A DNA stretch of 64,000 bases from NCBI GenBank assembly GCA_035772735.1, contig JASDFA010000001.1:86701501-86765500 (forward strand), given 5' to 3'. Made by a program: the position numbers and the translations under genes. The DNA is from Datura wrightii. Its lineage: Eukaryota > Streptophyta > Magnoliopsida > Solanales > Solanaceae. Below are positions 22,492-34,560 of this stretch, in pieces. A model generated the notes under the pieces. It was not told where the DNA came from. It saw only the letters and a program-made list of their open reading frames with translations, and ran no database searches. Within the stretch, counting starts at the first letter, position 1. Each line of letters begins with the position of its first letter.

Positions 22492-24370
22492 TCAGGGAGT
22501 TCCACCACCCGATGTTGTGCTATTTTAATTATTGTGAACACTGGGGACAGTGTTCGAGCTAAGTGTGGGGTGGGAGTAGTTAGGTGCTGGGCTGGGCTGG
22601 TTTGTATATATGCTCTCTTCTGTTATCGTGTATGTTGTGTGTCCCTGTGAGTGTGAATTTTCAAGTTGTTTCATAAGTTGTTTCGTATTTGTAAATATTT
22701 GTTAAATTGATGTGTGTTGCTGAATGTTGCTAGCTGATTCTGATTCTGTACATATTTTTGTTATCGAAATGATTGATATTTTTAAAAAATTTTAAAATAG
22801 TTTGTAAATTTTAAAAAAATTTGTAAATAATTTTTCTATCGAAATGATCGATATTTTCGACATTTTTTTGAATTTTGGGTTTCTCGGCGTTTGTTTTCGG
22901 TTCTTTTACCGAGAATGGTCCCATTGAACCGACGTCTTAAGTAGTGACCGTTCCCTATGATGGATGGATGACGACCGTCTTAAGGGAAATGTAGTCGTTA
23001 GGAGTAGTTTTTTCTCAATTATTTTTTCAGTTTTTCTTTGGTGGATTGCATCCCAAAACCTGTAGTTACTATATGGTTGTGAAATTCTGATTGCGTGTTG
23101 TACATGATATTCAAAATGCAAAGGTGATTCGTATGAAAGCATGCAAATTTGTAAATATGTTGAGATACCTAGGCTGTAGAGTTCGATTCAGTGTGATTGA
23201 GGCTTAATGTTTGAATTCATGTAATTAGCTGATTGAAGAGTCTGTGAATACATCTTGAATCGAGCATGTGCAGAAAGTGTGAAGTGAGGTGTTGACATTC
23301 CATGCTATTGTGAAGTGTCTAGAACTTGCCTGGTGTGTGTACAAAACGAAATGAAGGAGGTGTATTGTCGGAAAGGATGTAGGCATTTCTTTGTTTTAAC
23401 CGAGAGTTTCTATATTTTTTTCCTTGTCATACCCCCCCTTTTTGTGATTGTATACCCTAGTCAACCCTTTGAGCCTTTAGCCTATTATTTCTTTCTTTTG
23501 TCCAAAAAGTGTAAACCGAGCTTAATTCCTTCTTTTCATTAGCCGTAAAGTCTATACAAAACTCTTAAGTGCTTAAGAAGAGAAAATCATTTTCCCAAAG
23601 TGTCAAAGAGTGAGAATGGTGAAAACTAAAAGAAAAACAGAGTGAGGGAAGAAAAGAAAAGGTTGAAGGTGCACATGCAATAAATAAACGAAAATGAAAC
23701 TCCATGAATAATCTTTGTTGTTGTGTCAAGTGTGCTTAATGAAATGGGTCATACTAAAGAAAATCATCAAGAATGGGATGATGAAAAAAAAAAGAGAAAC
23801 AATGTCCATGAGTTGATGGGATGTGTTGAAAAGGCGCTTAAGGATGCTAGTGGCTATTATTGGTTATTCCAATATTTAATAGTTCCATAGCATCCATTAC
23901 AACCCATTAAAGTCCTACGTGATCTTACATCGCACTTATTTATATTAGTGGAGTAATACACTAAGGGCAAGCTTATGGGTCATGACATGATGCATGTGAA
24001 TTCTTTTGGGAGAGAGAGTGAAATTGTGTGTACATGCCCCTGCTTGAATGTTTGTGTGTCATATGAGCAAAAAGGGGAAGATTCTCTTGAGTTGTGAGGG
24101 CACATGCTTGATGAAAGATTGATTTTCGTGTCGGATATCTTGATTAGCTAATTCGCATGAGTTTGCCGATATCGAGAGTCGATTCTTAAAGTCTAGGAGG
24201 TCTTAATGTATTGAAGGTCACTGCATTGATAAGACCATGCATATTTTCTTGATGATTTGCTGTATTGAATAATCTGTATGACCGTAGCCTAAATTGTTGA
24301 ACCAAAGTAGCGAGGTTGGGATGTAAATTGCATGAATTGTATGCTTGTTGTTCGAGGACGAACAAGGATT
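22492..24370 (+). other. 3' non-coding region of element A
   Basis: No gene is supported in these 1.9 kb, but B keeps the whole region. It contains a polypurine-like motif, a 20-base word repeated twice (22761-22780 and 22837-22856, TATCGAAATGATYGATATTT) and a potential folded block at about 22880-22990. In that block TCTCGG faces CCGAGA, and CGTCTTAAG occurs twice. A purine-rich tract lies at about 23570-23800. Confidence 0.65.
22560..22571 (+). other. Polypurine-like motif after the accessory gene of A
   Basis: TAAGTGTGGGGT, 68 bases after the accessory stop. Same motif as at 21178. Confidence 0.5.
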
Positions 24371-24382
24371 TAAGTGTCGAGT
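24371..24382 (+). other. Polypurine tract at the 3' LTR of A (decayed)
   Basis: TAAGTGTCGAGT, three bases before the LTR. B and the internal copies read TAAGTGTGGGGT, so two bases have changed here. Confidence 0.6.
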
Positions 24383-24385
24383 AAG

Positions 24386-25786
24386 TGATCTTGGGCAGAT
24401 TTATATGCCCAAGTGATACTCAAAAGTATCATTTTCGCCTTGTTTATCTAACAATGTGTATACATTCTCATGTAATTGGTAATAAAATGTGAATTTATAC
24501 TAACCAACATGATTAGCAGTGTTTTTCAAGTAAAATGTGATTTCGGGAAGCTAAAATGCATGTTGGATGACATCGGAGTTGGACTTGGATGCAAGCAAGG
24601 AAAAGGCATTGGACAGCATGAATTAAAGGGGCTCCGCGATGGAGCCGTGTCACGCTGCCATCGCGGAGTCATTCTGCCTGGATGGGGAAAATTCATCCAA
24701 ATTCCAGTGGAGGTCCGCGTTTGCTCCGTGGCACGGAGCCAGTGCACCGCGATGCACGCCGTGCCACGTTGAGCCTAAATTCCTGGACCCCCAGTTCCAG
24801 TGAGTGTCCGCGTTCGTAGCGTGTCACGGAGTCAGTGCTCCGCGATGCACTCCGTGACACGTTGCTCGTTATTCCGGGAAAAATTCCCAGCAGTATAAAT
24901 AGAACACTTAGGTTCAGTTTTTAATATTCTGACTTGATGGAGCAAGGACGTGGGTTACAGGCAGTTGAGGGACGAAAAGTTCAGGGTTTTTTCTCTCTTT
25001 CTTTCTTCTTTAATTCAATTGCTTGTATGATTAACACTCATTTTATGATATTTAATCCACAAATGAGTGGCTAATTCCTCTCCTTGCTGAGGTTATGAAC
25101 AATTGTAGTGAAATTTGATCAGTAATTATTTGGTTTTTCATCTTTTCTTCCATGTTGTTCTATTAATTCTTGTTCTTACTGCATTAGTGTGTGGCCTACA
25201 TTAATGTACATCTAAAAAGTCCAGTTTCACTCGAGAGAGCACGAAATTGGAAAGTTGTGAATTAATAGGATATGTTCTTTACTTGTTTTGGGAAAATTGA
25301 GTCTTGATGTGCTTTCAGGATAGAAATATACCTGAAAGTCGTATTAGTCAATTTAGGAACCGGAATTGTATAGCTAGGACATAAATTGCATTTGATCACA
25401 GAAATGTAGACGGATGGTTCATGATTCTTAAGTGAGGTTAAATACGAGAGTTTTAATCTCTTGGCAAATGTTCTTGGCTAGCAACTGGAGGAAAAGATTA
25501 ACCAAAGTATGATGATAATTAGTTTCATTACATGTTCGTTTAACCTCAGCATGCTTTCATTCATAGTTCAGATTCAAAGTAGATAATTGTTCTTAGTTTT
25601 AGTATAAAATTTATAAAACAAACTATCAACTTTTTGGTTACGCTGTTGTCTGCATTTTTAGAAGTAAAATATAGTTACTTCATCCAAGTCTCTGTTGGAT
25701 CGATACTTGGCTTACTAAATCCACTTACTACTTGTTCGACCACGTGCACTTACGTGTCGTTTTATATACCCAAAACAACCCGAACA
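24386..25786 (+). repeat. 3' LTR of element A
   Basis: Starts TGATCTTGGGCAG and ends CCCGAACA. It is 17 bp shorter than the 5' copy because of one deletion at about 25676, in the segment before CTTCATCCAAGTC. Confidence 0.93.
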
Positions 25787-25791
25787 GATAC
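25787..25791. other. Target site duplication of element A (right)
   Basis: GATAC, matching 13006-13010. Confidence 0.93.
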
Positions 25792-27105
25792 TACTACCAA
25801 AACATATATAGTGATCATAGTATAACATGCATGAATTCATGGGCTAGTTAAATCATGATAACCATAAACATGCTTTAACATACGTGACTAGCCATGAAAC
25901 AAGACCCGTGAGTCGGTCAAAACATAATTCATAAATCATAAGGTTCATATATACTTGTAGATCATGCATATAACTGGAAATTCATAAAATCATGATGGGT
26001 AGTTGATTAAAACCATAATCTAATTCATAATTCATGTTGGTCTTGTAAATATCATTAATGGAAAGTAGATCATAAATCAATTTATCATGAGTCGTGTATA
26101 ATTAGGCTTAATTTCATAAGAACAAAAAATCAACAACATTATAAATAATTTAAATCATAAAAGCTTATCAAAAACACATAGAATATGATAAGATTCTAAA
26201 ATAACAAAGACCATTAAAAAATAATTAGATTTTAAATAATTCTACTTCAAAACGCAATAAACTTTTAATAGAATTTTCATGAAATCATAGAGAATGAGCA
26301 TGGGTGTGGAAGGAAACACCCATTGATTGACTTACATACCTGACTGAAGCTAGTCCTCACACTTCCTTGTATGCCCAAGAGAAATTTGAAGAAGAAGACC
26401 TTGAAAACACCTTGATCACCTCTCTAATCCCCTCTATACTTTTGCATGAATGAATGAGGACTTAGGATAGGTTATTCCTCTAAAACCCACCTTTTATAAG
26501 CTAAAACGACGTAGTTTAGGCTTTAGGATATTTAGAATTTATGAAAAGGCCCTTACTAATATGCAGGAAATAACTGTTAGGTGGTCCTAGTGGACGATCT
26601 AATGACTCATCACTAGGGGAAACGACTCTTCATGTTGCTCATTGAGTACACTATCTTCTTGGACTCCTAGGCTCGTAACAACTGACATAACGACTCGTTA
26701 GGGGTGGCCATGACTCTTGGTCACCAGTCGTCAAGTTCACTACCTCAACTTCAACACTTCACACTTATATCACCCAATAACTCACACCACGAATCGTTAC
26801 CACACTCAATGAGTCGTGGTCAGCTCCCGTCAAGTACACTGGTCTGACTTCTTCTATTTTCCTTCTCCCTTACCCCATGACTGGCCTAAAGACTCGTGGT
26901 GTCTGACCACGAGTCGTTCCCACACCGGTGGGGACCCTTGTTTTTCTAACTTCCCATATCTTCACTGGCCTCCTCAGGAGTCACCTGATTACTCATGGGC
27001 AAGCCTCATGAGTCATCCCATTACTCATCTTGTACCTACAACACAAATTTCATATTTTCCCGGTTTTAACTCCAGGGTCCGATCTTCAGCTCCTGGGATA
27101 TAACA
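25792..27105 (-). repeat. 5' LTR of element D, right segment
   Basis: It continues the LTR broken at 13010, starting TACTACCAAAACATATATAGTG (the left copy has TACTCCCAAAACATATATAGTG) and ending GGGATATAACA. Confidence 0.87.
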
Positions 27106-28085
27106 CAACTGCGTATGCACCTACATTTAATAGGTTCCAACCCTCGCTTTGCAGGTTCACTTCACCATCTTCCCATTTTGTCCTGCATTTGCGCCTGCAT
27201 TTCATAGGTGTCCTTCTACGGAACGTATGTTCCTCACCTCCAGTAGAGTGATTTTGTACAATTCCATTATTTTACTTATCTAAGTTTAATACTTGTAAAA
27301 TCAAAGAGAAAAGGCATAAAACCTTCCTAGTTGATGTGAAACCAAGAAAAACCTCATGTTTAAATGCCTAATGAGTTGGTAAGTTACCAACTCATCATTT
27401 ATATATATAATGATTCTCATAACATAAAGCGGGTTTTATGGAATTATGGAGTACGATTGGGATCATGATTTCAAGTGGTTGCTTCTCATCTAAGTATGGG
27501 CATGGGTACGCATAGAGTATTTGGACCTTAGACGTGGTCATGGCTTGAATACATACAACATGATTAAAGTATCATGTTGATTGAAGTGCAAGGAATACAA
27601 CTGATTAAGAATGGATCAACATCCCATAGCTATTACTCCAAGACTTTTTTACAATAGGAATCTCAAGACTTGACTTGTTCTTCAGCTTATCATCTCCCCC
27701 TTAGCTCAAGAATCAATATTCTAAGTCATTGGACCTTTTCTCTAAACTGGGCTATAATACAATAAGTCTTGTGGGTTAAGGTATTACCATACATATGGAT
27801 GCTAAACTCTCTCTCAATGACTACATCTGTAGGCACTAAAATTTATGCTAGGATTTCTTTCTTAGGTAGCTCCTAACTTTCCTTTTGCCTCTAAGGCTAT
27901 CATTGTACGATTTATACTCATTCTATGGCATTAACTTCATACATCCAATCCTTTATCCACCCAATAAAAATGTAAGGCTTATAATGAGAGGCTCAAAATT
28001 ATCTACCTTATTTAAAATCCTCTAGCCTCGGCTCTTTAGGACACCATATAGTACATACCTTCTGTTCTGTTCTCAACTCCATAAT
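27106..28085. other. Unassigned AT-rich segment
   Basis: About 980 bases with no supported gene and no similarity that I see to the other repeats in the window. The left part has ACCTACATTTAATAGGTTCC and CGCCTGCATTTCATAGGTGTCC, a loosely repeated word. A short perfect palindrome lies at 27371-27395. It may be the flank into which D and F inserted. Confidence 0.5.
27371..27395. repeat. 25-bp palindrome (12-bp arms, 1-base centre)
   Basis: ATGAGTTGGTAA, then G, then its exact reverse complement TTACCAACTCAT. Confidence 0.85.
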
Positions 28086-29273
28086 TGTAATACCTCGAAA
28101 GTGCCTAAGACCATAACCGGGATATAAAATGGGAACATACAAAAAGTCAGGAATTTTGACTCAGAATGATTTGTGGTAGGAGTCGTGGGAAGGAGTAACG
28201 AGTCATAGGAGGAGTCGTGGCGAAGACTTGGAGTCCAGGGTTCAGAACACGAGTCACACCACGAGTCGTGGCATGTGGGTATGACTCATGGTTAGTTTCA
28301 TGGGGGAGATGAAGTCACGGGTGATGATACGACTCGTGGTAGGGAACAACGAATCGCGATGGGAGTCCTAGTCAAGATTTGGCAGGAGAAGGGGGATGAT
28401 TCCATGACTGACAATACAACTCGTGGTAGGACACCATGAGTCGTGATATGCAAAATGTGGTAAGATTCGGAGATACTGTAGGAAGGAATAGTGGTGAACA
28501 CAAAAGGTGACCACTAGTCATTAGTTCGTGGCACGACTCGTGGTATGAGTCATGGTCACTTGCAGTGTTCAATTTCAAGACTTTTCATTAAGGGTATTTT
28601 CATAATCCCTAGGCTCTATGGTCCTAAACTACATCGTTTTAAACTTAGTTAGAAGGGTTTTAAGGGGGCTTAACCTATCCTAAGCATTACCATTCCATTC
28701 ATGCAAATTTGAGTGTTCCATAGGAGATTAAGATTTATAAATTCCCCAATTCCTTCTCCAATTCCTTTAGGTTTTCAAGGGGCAGTGCAATTAGATTTAC
28801 CCAAGTATATAGGGCTATGAATGAGAGTTCCTTTCACTCTCACGCTCAAAATTCTTCTAAATTCTACGAAGTTAAATTCTAGATTCAAGTAAATGATCTA
28901 GTGGGATTAATTCTTTAATTTTGTGAAATTCTCTATGATCTATCTATGGGTCAATTTCCTTCATGTATCAAATAATGTGTAAAGATCTATGGGTAGATTT
29001 TATACCTATTTTTTTATTAATTCATAGTTTCAAATTTTAATTAAATTATGTCCAGTTATGCAAGTTTTCTGAAAAGTCAACTTATTATTTTATTATGATT
29101 TTGATATTACTAAGTCTATATTATGATTTGTGATTGATGTCATGATTTCTCTACAAGTACTCTTCATGGATTTATGAATATCAAGTATATAGATTTTCAA
29201 AAATATGCACGTTCTTTATGATATATGAATTTCTGATCTTGGGCGACTCATGGGCCTTTTTCATTGCTAGTAC
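28086..29273 (+). repeat. Tekay LTR F, left segment
   Basis: A + orientation Tekay LTR starting TGTAATACCTCG (compare TGTTATACCCCG in others). No polypurine tract precedes it, so it is a 5' or solo LTR. It is rich in ACGAGTCGT/ACGACTCGT words. Interrupted by E; the last five bases AGTAC are the duplicated target. Confidence 0.7.
29269..29273. other. Target site duplication of element E (left)
   Basis: AGTAC, repeated at 48804-48808. Confidence 0.9.
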
Positions 29274-30163
29274 TGTCACGACCCGAACATAGGCTCGGAT
29301 TAAGACACGGGACAAGGAACCCTAAGGTACTCCAAGTTGACCCATGTCATGAACATACTCAATCAATAAAAGCAGAAGATATAACATGGTAAACTTAGCA
29401 GAAGTCTGAAATAAGCATAACATCAGAAATACACATGAATATCAACCTGATTACATCCTTTTGTTTGAAAAGACTCTAAGTTTGATGAGTTGATAGGGCA
29501 GACCCCCAACTAACTTGCTAAAGCTGAAAACTGAAAGTACATGAAGAAAACTGATAAATCATGGTCGTCAAAAGATGTGGACTCACCAATAGATGTGGGA
29601 TGCTAACTCTGAAAGGCTGGCTAAGGATGGGGTTGAGCCTGAGTGTCGGGCCTGTATCATAAAATGATAAAGCATAGAGTATGTGGTCAGTACGTGGAAT
29701 GTACCGAGTATGCAAGGTATGTAAAATTTCTTAAATAAGTAAAATCATTTTAAAATGCATAATATAAAACATAAACAAAATAAGAATCTGAGAGTAGGGC
29801 TTGCGTGCAATTTTTCTGAAATCATGATCTCAATATAACATAACATCATAACTGAATCAATTGACCCAAAGCTAAAATCTGATATCCATACGTAAAGATG
29901 AACATTAGGTCAAACATCCTTAAAACACATATATATATACATATATAATGATTGATAAACATGCATAACTGAAATCATGAGGAATAATGGGAGATTCGTC
30001 TTGTAACAAACATACCAAGACAGAGCTTACGTGGTCCCAACTATCACACTCAAGTGGGTAGAGCTGTCCAAAACCTTGCCAGGGCTAAGGACGATACCAT
30101 GATATTGATATCAAGCTTGGGGCCCAATGGAGGCAGGGGATAGCTCACAAGGGAGGTCCCAAA

Positions 30164-30196
<33 letters not shown>

Positions 30197-31569
30197 ATAT
30201 GTATAACCTACATTGGCGCTAGTTCTGAGGCATAGGGTAATTGATCCTTAGTCTGCTCAGTGCTAGACACTACTCCAGAAAATATTCATATGCTCTATAT
30301 CGTTTTTCAATGAAGCTTACGATCGTCTATTAATGAAACTCAATAATCAAATACAAATCAAATTTCAAATTATATATATAAAGAGCTCTTTGCTCAAACC
30401 ATACCACATGTTGAATATAAATGGGAGTCTTCGCTCCAAAACTATATGGTAAGCTTAATAGGTAAAATCATAACTCACACTTGAATATATGGGCATTGCC
30501 TGATACTTTAACATGCTTGAAAATGCATAATTCGCTTGAAAATGCATAATTCACTTGAAAACATGATCATAAGCATGGGTAACTTGAATACATGCTTTTC
30601 ATCATAATATCTCCTCATACTTGAACATTCATCGTAAATCTCAACTTTCATGAACTTCTCATATTTGGGCATTTTAATTTATAAATCTTGAAATATGATT
30701 TTAATTAAAAACAACATAAAACTTGCCCATGAATCATAATTCAATAGTAGAAACACATTTAAATCATACTCATGTAGTAAATTAGAAATCTCATGCATTG
30801 AGTTAAAACCCCATAAAATCAACATAGGAATTTCCATGATGTAGAGAGAGATTAGGCATGGTTGTGAACGGATTCACTCATTCATAACCCTACATATCTG
30901 AGATGTTTTGATCCTACCAATTCTCTGATTTCCCAAGGAAGGTTTGAAGGAGAACTTTGAAGGATTAGCCTTGATCACCTCTGTAGACTCTTACTCTTGC
31001 ATTCATGAATAGGGATGACTTAGAATAGATTTTTCCCTCTTAAAACCCACTATTCATAGCTTAAAACGACATAATTTAGGCCTTAGGATCATAGAAATTA
31101 CGGAAAAGTCCTTACTAAATTTGCAGAAAATAACTAACTGCCAGTCCTTACGAGGGACTGAACAACTCATTACTAAAGAACAAGACTCGTGCCATGAGTT
31201 GATGAGTACACTATCCAATAGATCACCTAGAGCTCGCCATGGGGGACTTCATGAGTCGTTACAAGTGACCATGACTCATGGTCACCACTCGTCACCTTCA
31301 CTGCCTGGCCTCCTTCACCTTCCTAAAAATCCTTACCCACAACTAACTCAATGAGTCATGGGATCTGACCATGACTCATGCTCATTTCCGTGGGGACGTC
31401 AAATCCCAAAATTTCCGACTCACTCCTTGAACATCATCATGACTCACCTTACAACTCGTGGTCTACCCTACAGGTCATGGAACGACTCGTTCTGTGACTT
31501 GGTGCCACAATATTAGTTTTTCTCTATTTCAACTCCCGGATCTGATCTTTGAGCTTTCGGGGTATAACA
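29274..31569 (-). repeat. 3' LTR of element E (left copy)
   Basis: On +, TGTCACGACCCG to GGGGTATAACA. It contains an expanded (TA)15 run at 30165-30194 where the other copy has only a short run near 36567. It has many ATGACTCAT/ACGACTCGT words from about 31180 to 31500. Confidence 0.9.
30165..30194. repeat. (TA)15 microsatellite
   Basis: An uninterrupted TA run within the left LTR of E. The sister LTR has about five TA units at the same place. Confidence 0.9.
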
Positions 31570-31584
31570 ATATATCCCCCTTGG
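31570..31584 (-). other. Polypurine tract of element E
   Basis: Read on -, CCCAAGGGGGATATAT-like sequence lies directly before the LTR start TGTTATACCCCG. Confidence 0.65.
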
Positions 31585-31815
31585 GAACATTCATCCTTGA
31601 AAGTTGAAAATCATATAGAAAAGCAGAGAAATGCAATCAGCATATTCAAATACTAATTATTTAAGTTGAAAACTGACGGAATAACTACCTATGAACTAAA
31701 CTACACGGATAACTTAATTCACAAACCATACATATATACTTTGTCATAAAAGAAACCGGGGCACATGAACTTAATCATGGAATCTAAATAGAGTACCTCG
31801 GCAAAAACTGATATC

Positions 31816-33250
31816 TCAAGCTGGAACTGAGCTGGTAGAGACTAAATGTGGGTATCTAGCCATTATGGCTGCTTTGGCTTCCCACGAAGCTCCCTCAACA
31901 TGCTTATTCCTCCATAAAACTTTAACTGAAGCTACTTCCTTGTTTCTTAGCCTTTGAACCTGACGATCTAGTATTTCCACCGGAACCTCTTCATAATTAA
32001 GGTTGTCTTTCACAACAACACTATCTACCGGGACAACTTGAGCGGGATCACCCAACCATTTCCTCAAAAGTGACACATGGAAAATAGGATGCACGGAAGC
32101 TAATTTTGAAGGAAACTCTAACTCATATGCCACCTTGCCAACCCGTTTCACTATTCGGTAGGGGAAAACATAATGAGGGATGAGTTTTCCTTTCATTTCA
32201 AACCTCATCATCCCCTTCGTATGAGACACCTTAAGAAATACCCAATCACCCACTTCAAACATAAGTTCTCTCCTTCTCACATCGACATAGGACTTCTGGC
32301 GACTTTGAGCTGTTTCCAACCTATCCCGTATGAGCTGAAGCTTCTCCATAGCCTCATGGACCGAATCTAGTCCTATCATCATAGCTTCCCCAACTTTGAA
32401 CCAGCCAATAGGCGATCTACATCTCCGCCCATAGAGAGCGTCAAACAGGGCCATCTTAATACTGGAATGGTAGCTATTATTGTACGCAAACTCAATAAGA
32501 GGCAAATGATCATCCCAACTACCTTTAAATTCAATCACACATGCTCTCAACATGTCCTTAAACGTTCGAGTTGTCCACTCTGCTTGACCATCTGTTTGCA
32601 GGTAAAATGTTGTACTGAGCTTAACTTGAGTAGTAAGTCCTTTTTGAAGCGACCTCCAAAATTGAGAGGTAAATTGGGTACCTTTGTATGAATTGATGGA
32701 CAAGGGCAACCCATGAAACCAAACTAACTCTCGAATGTATGGTTTGGCATAATCTCCGCTGAATTCATGGTTTTGACCGGTAGAAAATGAGCCACCTTGG
32801 TCAACCTTTCTACAATAACCCAAATGGAGTCATACTAGAGATGAGTGCGAGGCAAACCTGTTATGAAGTCTATATTTATTTCTTCCCACTTTAAAGTAGG
32901 AATACTAATATCTTGAAACACGCCTCTCGGTCTCTGATGCTCAACTTTCACTTGCTGACAGTTCGGGCACTTAGCTACAACTTCTGCGATGTCTTTCTTC
33001 ATGCCATTCCACAAATAGACTTCCCGTAAGTCATGGTACATCCCTGTGGCACCTGGGTGTATTGAATATCTACAGCCTTAAGCCTCATGCAACATTTGAT
33101 TTCTCAAATCATCAACATTCGGGACACATAAGTGACCCTGGTATCGAAGCACACCATCTCCCCCTTTAGAGAAGACCTCTACCTTTTGATTCTGAACAAC
33201 TTCCTTTAACTTTACCAAAATAGGGTCCTCATCTTGCCTAGCTTTTACAT
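31816..33250 (-). pseudogene. Integrase and chromodomain of element E (broken)
   Basis: The longest open piece is 31816-32823 (about 335 residues), preceded by 32835-33041 in another frame. Zinc finger CPNCQQVKVEHQRP and first DDE Asp (INIDFITGLP) are visible. The second Asp site is changed (INSYKGTQF), and the Glu is kept in DGQAEWT. The GPY/F-like module reads FPYRIVKRVGKVAYELEFP. The chromodomain at the C-terminus reads EVASVKVLWRNKHVEGASWE and ends at 31816. This is the best-preserved chromodomain in the window, but integrase is inactive by the Asp loss and the frame break. Confidence 0.87.
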
Positions 33251-33259
33251 CAGTCACTA

Positions 33260-34560
33260 AGGCTTATTATAATCCATTCTGAACAACAACATCGCCATCA
33301 ATCGAGTGAACAAACCGAACTTCCAACCTTGCAAGTCGATGCACATCCTTCACCTTCTCCTTTCTTCCCTCATCCACATGGGACACACTATCCATAGGGA
33401 GTCTACTAAGTGTGTCCGCTACTACATTAGCCTTGCCCAGATGGTAAAAGACACTCATATCATAGTCCTTGTATAACTCCGACCACCTCTTTTGATGAAG
33501 ATTGAGATCCTTCTAAGTAAACACATATTGTAAACTCTTATCATCTGTAAACACATCTACATGGACCTCGTACAAAATAATGCCTCCATATCTTCAAGGC
33601 AAACAACATTGCAACCAATTCAAGATCATGGGTTGGGTACTTCTTTTCACGCACTTTCAGCTATCTAGAAGCGTAAGCTATAACTTTTTCATGATGCATC
33701 AATACATACTGAAGTACGATCCTTGAAGTATCACAATACACCATGACCCCATCAGTACCCTCGGGTAGGGTTAACACTGGTGCTGAGGCAAATCGAGTCT
33801 TCAACTCTTGAAAGCTCCTCTCAGAAGGCTCCAACCATTAAAATTTCACTTTCTTTTTGGTCAATTTGGTAAATGGCACTGGAATGCATGAAAAACCCTA
33901 AAAAAACCTTCGAAAATAGCCAGCTATGTCCAAATAGCTCTGGATATCCGAAGAATTCACCGGTCTAGAACAATTCTTCATCGCTTCTATTTTCTGAGAG
34001 TCCACCCTTATGCCCTCATTTGATAACACGTGGCCCAGAAATGCCACGGTGTTCAACCCAAACTCGCACTTGCTGAATTTGGCATATAATTGGAGATCCT
34101 TGAGAGCCTGTAACACTACTCTCAAATGAGTAGCATGCTCCTCCTCACTCCGAGAGTATATCAAGATGTCATCAATGAACACAATCATGAACATATCCAA
34201 GTATGGATTGAATACCCAGTCTATTAAGTCCAAAAAAGCTACGGGAGCATTTGTTAGTCCAAAATACATAACTACAAACTCATAATGACCATACCGTGTC
34301 TCGCAGGCCGTCTTCGGGATGTCACTCTCTTGAACCATGAGCTGATAATACTTAGATCTGATACCTATCTTCGAAAAACACTTGGCACCCTGAAGCTGGT
34401 CAAACAAATCATCAATCTTGGGTAGAGGGTACCTATTCTCGGTGGTGACCTTGTTCAATTGCCGATAATCAATACACATCTAAAGAGAGCTATCTTTCTT
34501 TCGGACAAAGAGAACAAGTGCACCCCATAGAGACTTGCTTGGTCTAATGAAACCCTTATT
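33260..34560 (-). pseudogene. Reverse transcriptase and RNase H of element E (broken)
   Basis: One frame of 193 residues (33898-34479) covers MCIDYRQLNKVTTENRYPLP to the connection SYLDIAGYFRRFF. The motif A Asp is lost: FSKIGIRSKYYQL has Gly where D has FSKIDLRFGYHQL. The FIDD box is kept (VFIDDILIYSRSEEEH). RNase H continues in pieces to about 33267, with FYHLGKANVVADTLSRLP at its end. The polymerase cannot be active. Confidence 0.87.

Larger units (their letters stand above)
13011..25786 (+). mobile_element. Element A: complete Athila-type retrotransposon with an accessory gene
   Basis: 12,776 bp with two LTRs (1418 and 1401 bp), perfect 5-bp target duplication, tRNA-Asp primer site, gag-protease-RT-RNase H-integrase in one frame, post-pol module and accessory frame. 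It lies antisense to D inside D's right LTR. Five in-frame stops, a short frameshifting deletion at the integrase end and a catalytic change make it non-functional. It is the fuller copy of the family that also includes B. Confidence 0.93.
4795..27105 (-). mobile_element. Element D: Tekay/Del-type chromovirus, interrupted by element A
   Basis: Both LTRs (2227 bp at left, 2209 bp at right once A is removed), a PBS, gag, protease, reverse transcriptase, RNase H, integrase and chromodomain occur in the expected order on the - strand. Internal length is 5094 bp. LTR ends are TG...CA. No perfect target duplication is seen: TAGCT at left and CAACT at right agree at three of five positions, so the flanks may be decayed. 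Every coding domain is broken. Confidence 0.85.

Noticed and set aside
4795..27105. TAGCT / CAACT as target duplication of element D
   Set aside because: Only three of five bases agree; it may be decay, but it does not reach the standard of the perfect duplications of A, B and E.
29238..29249. GATCTTGGGCGA inside LTR F looks like the start of the A/B LTR (TGATCTTGGGCA)
   Set aside because: The match ends after about ten bases, and the flanking sequence follows the Tekay LTR; no A/B element begins here.
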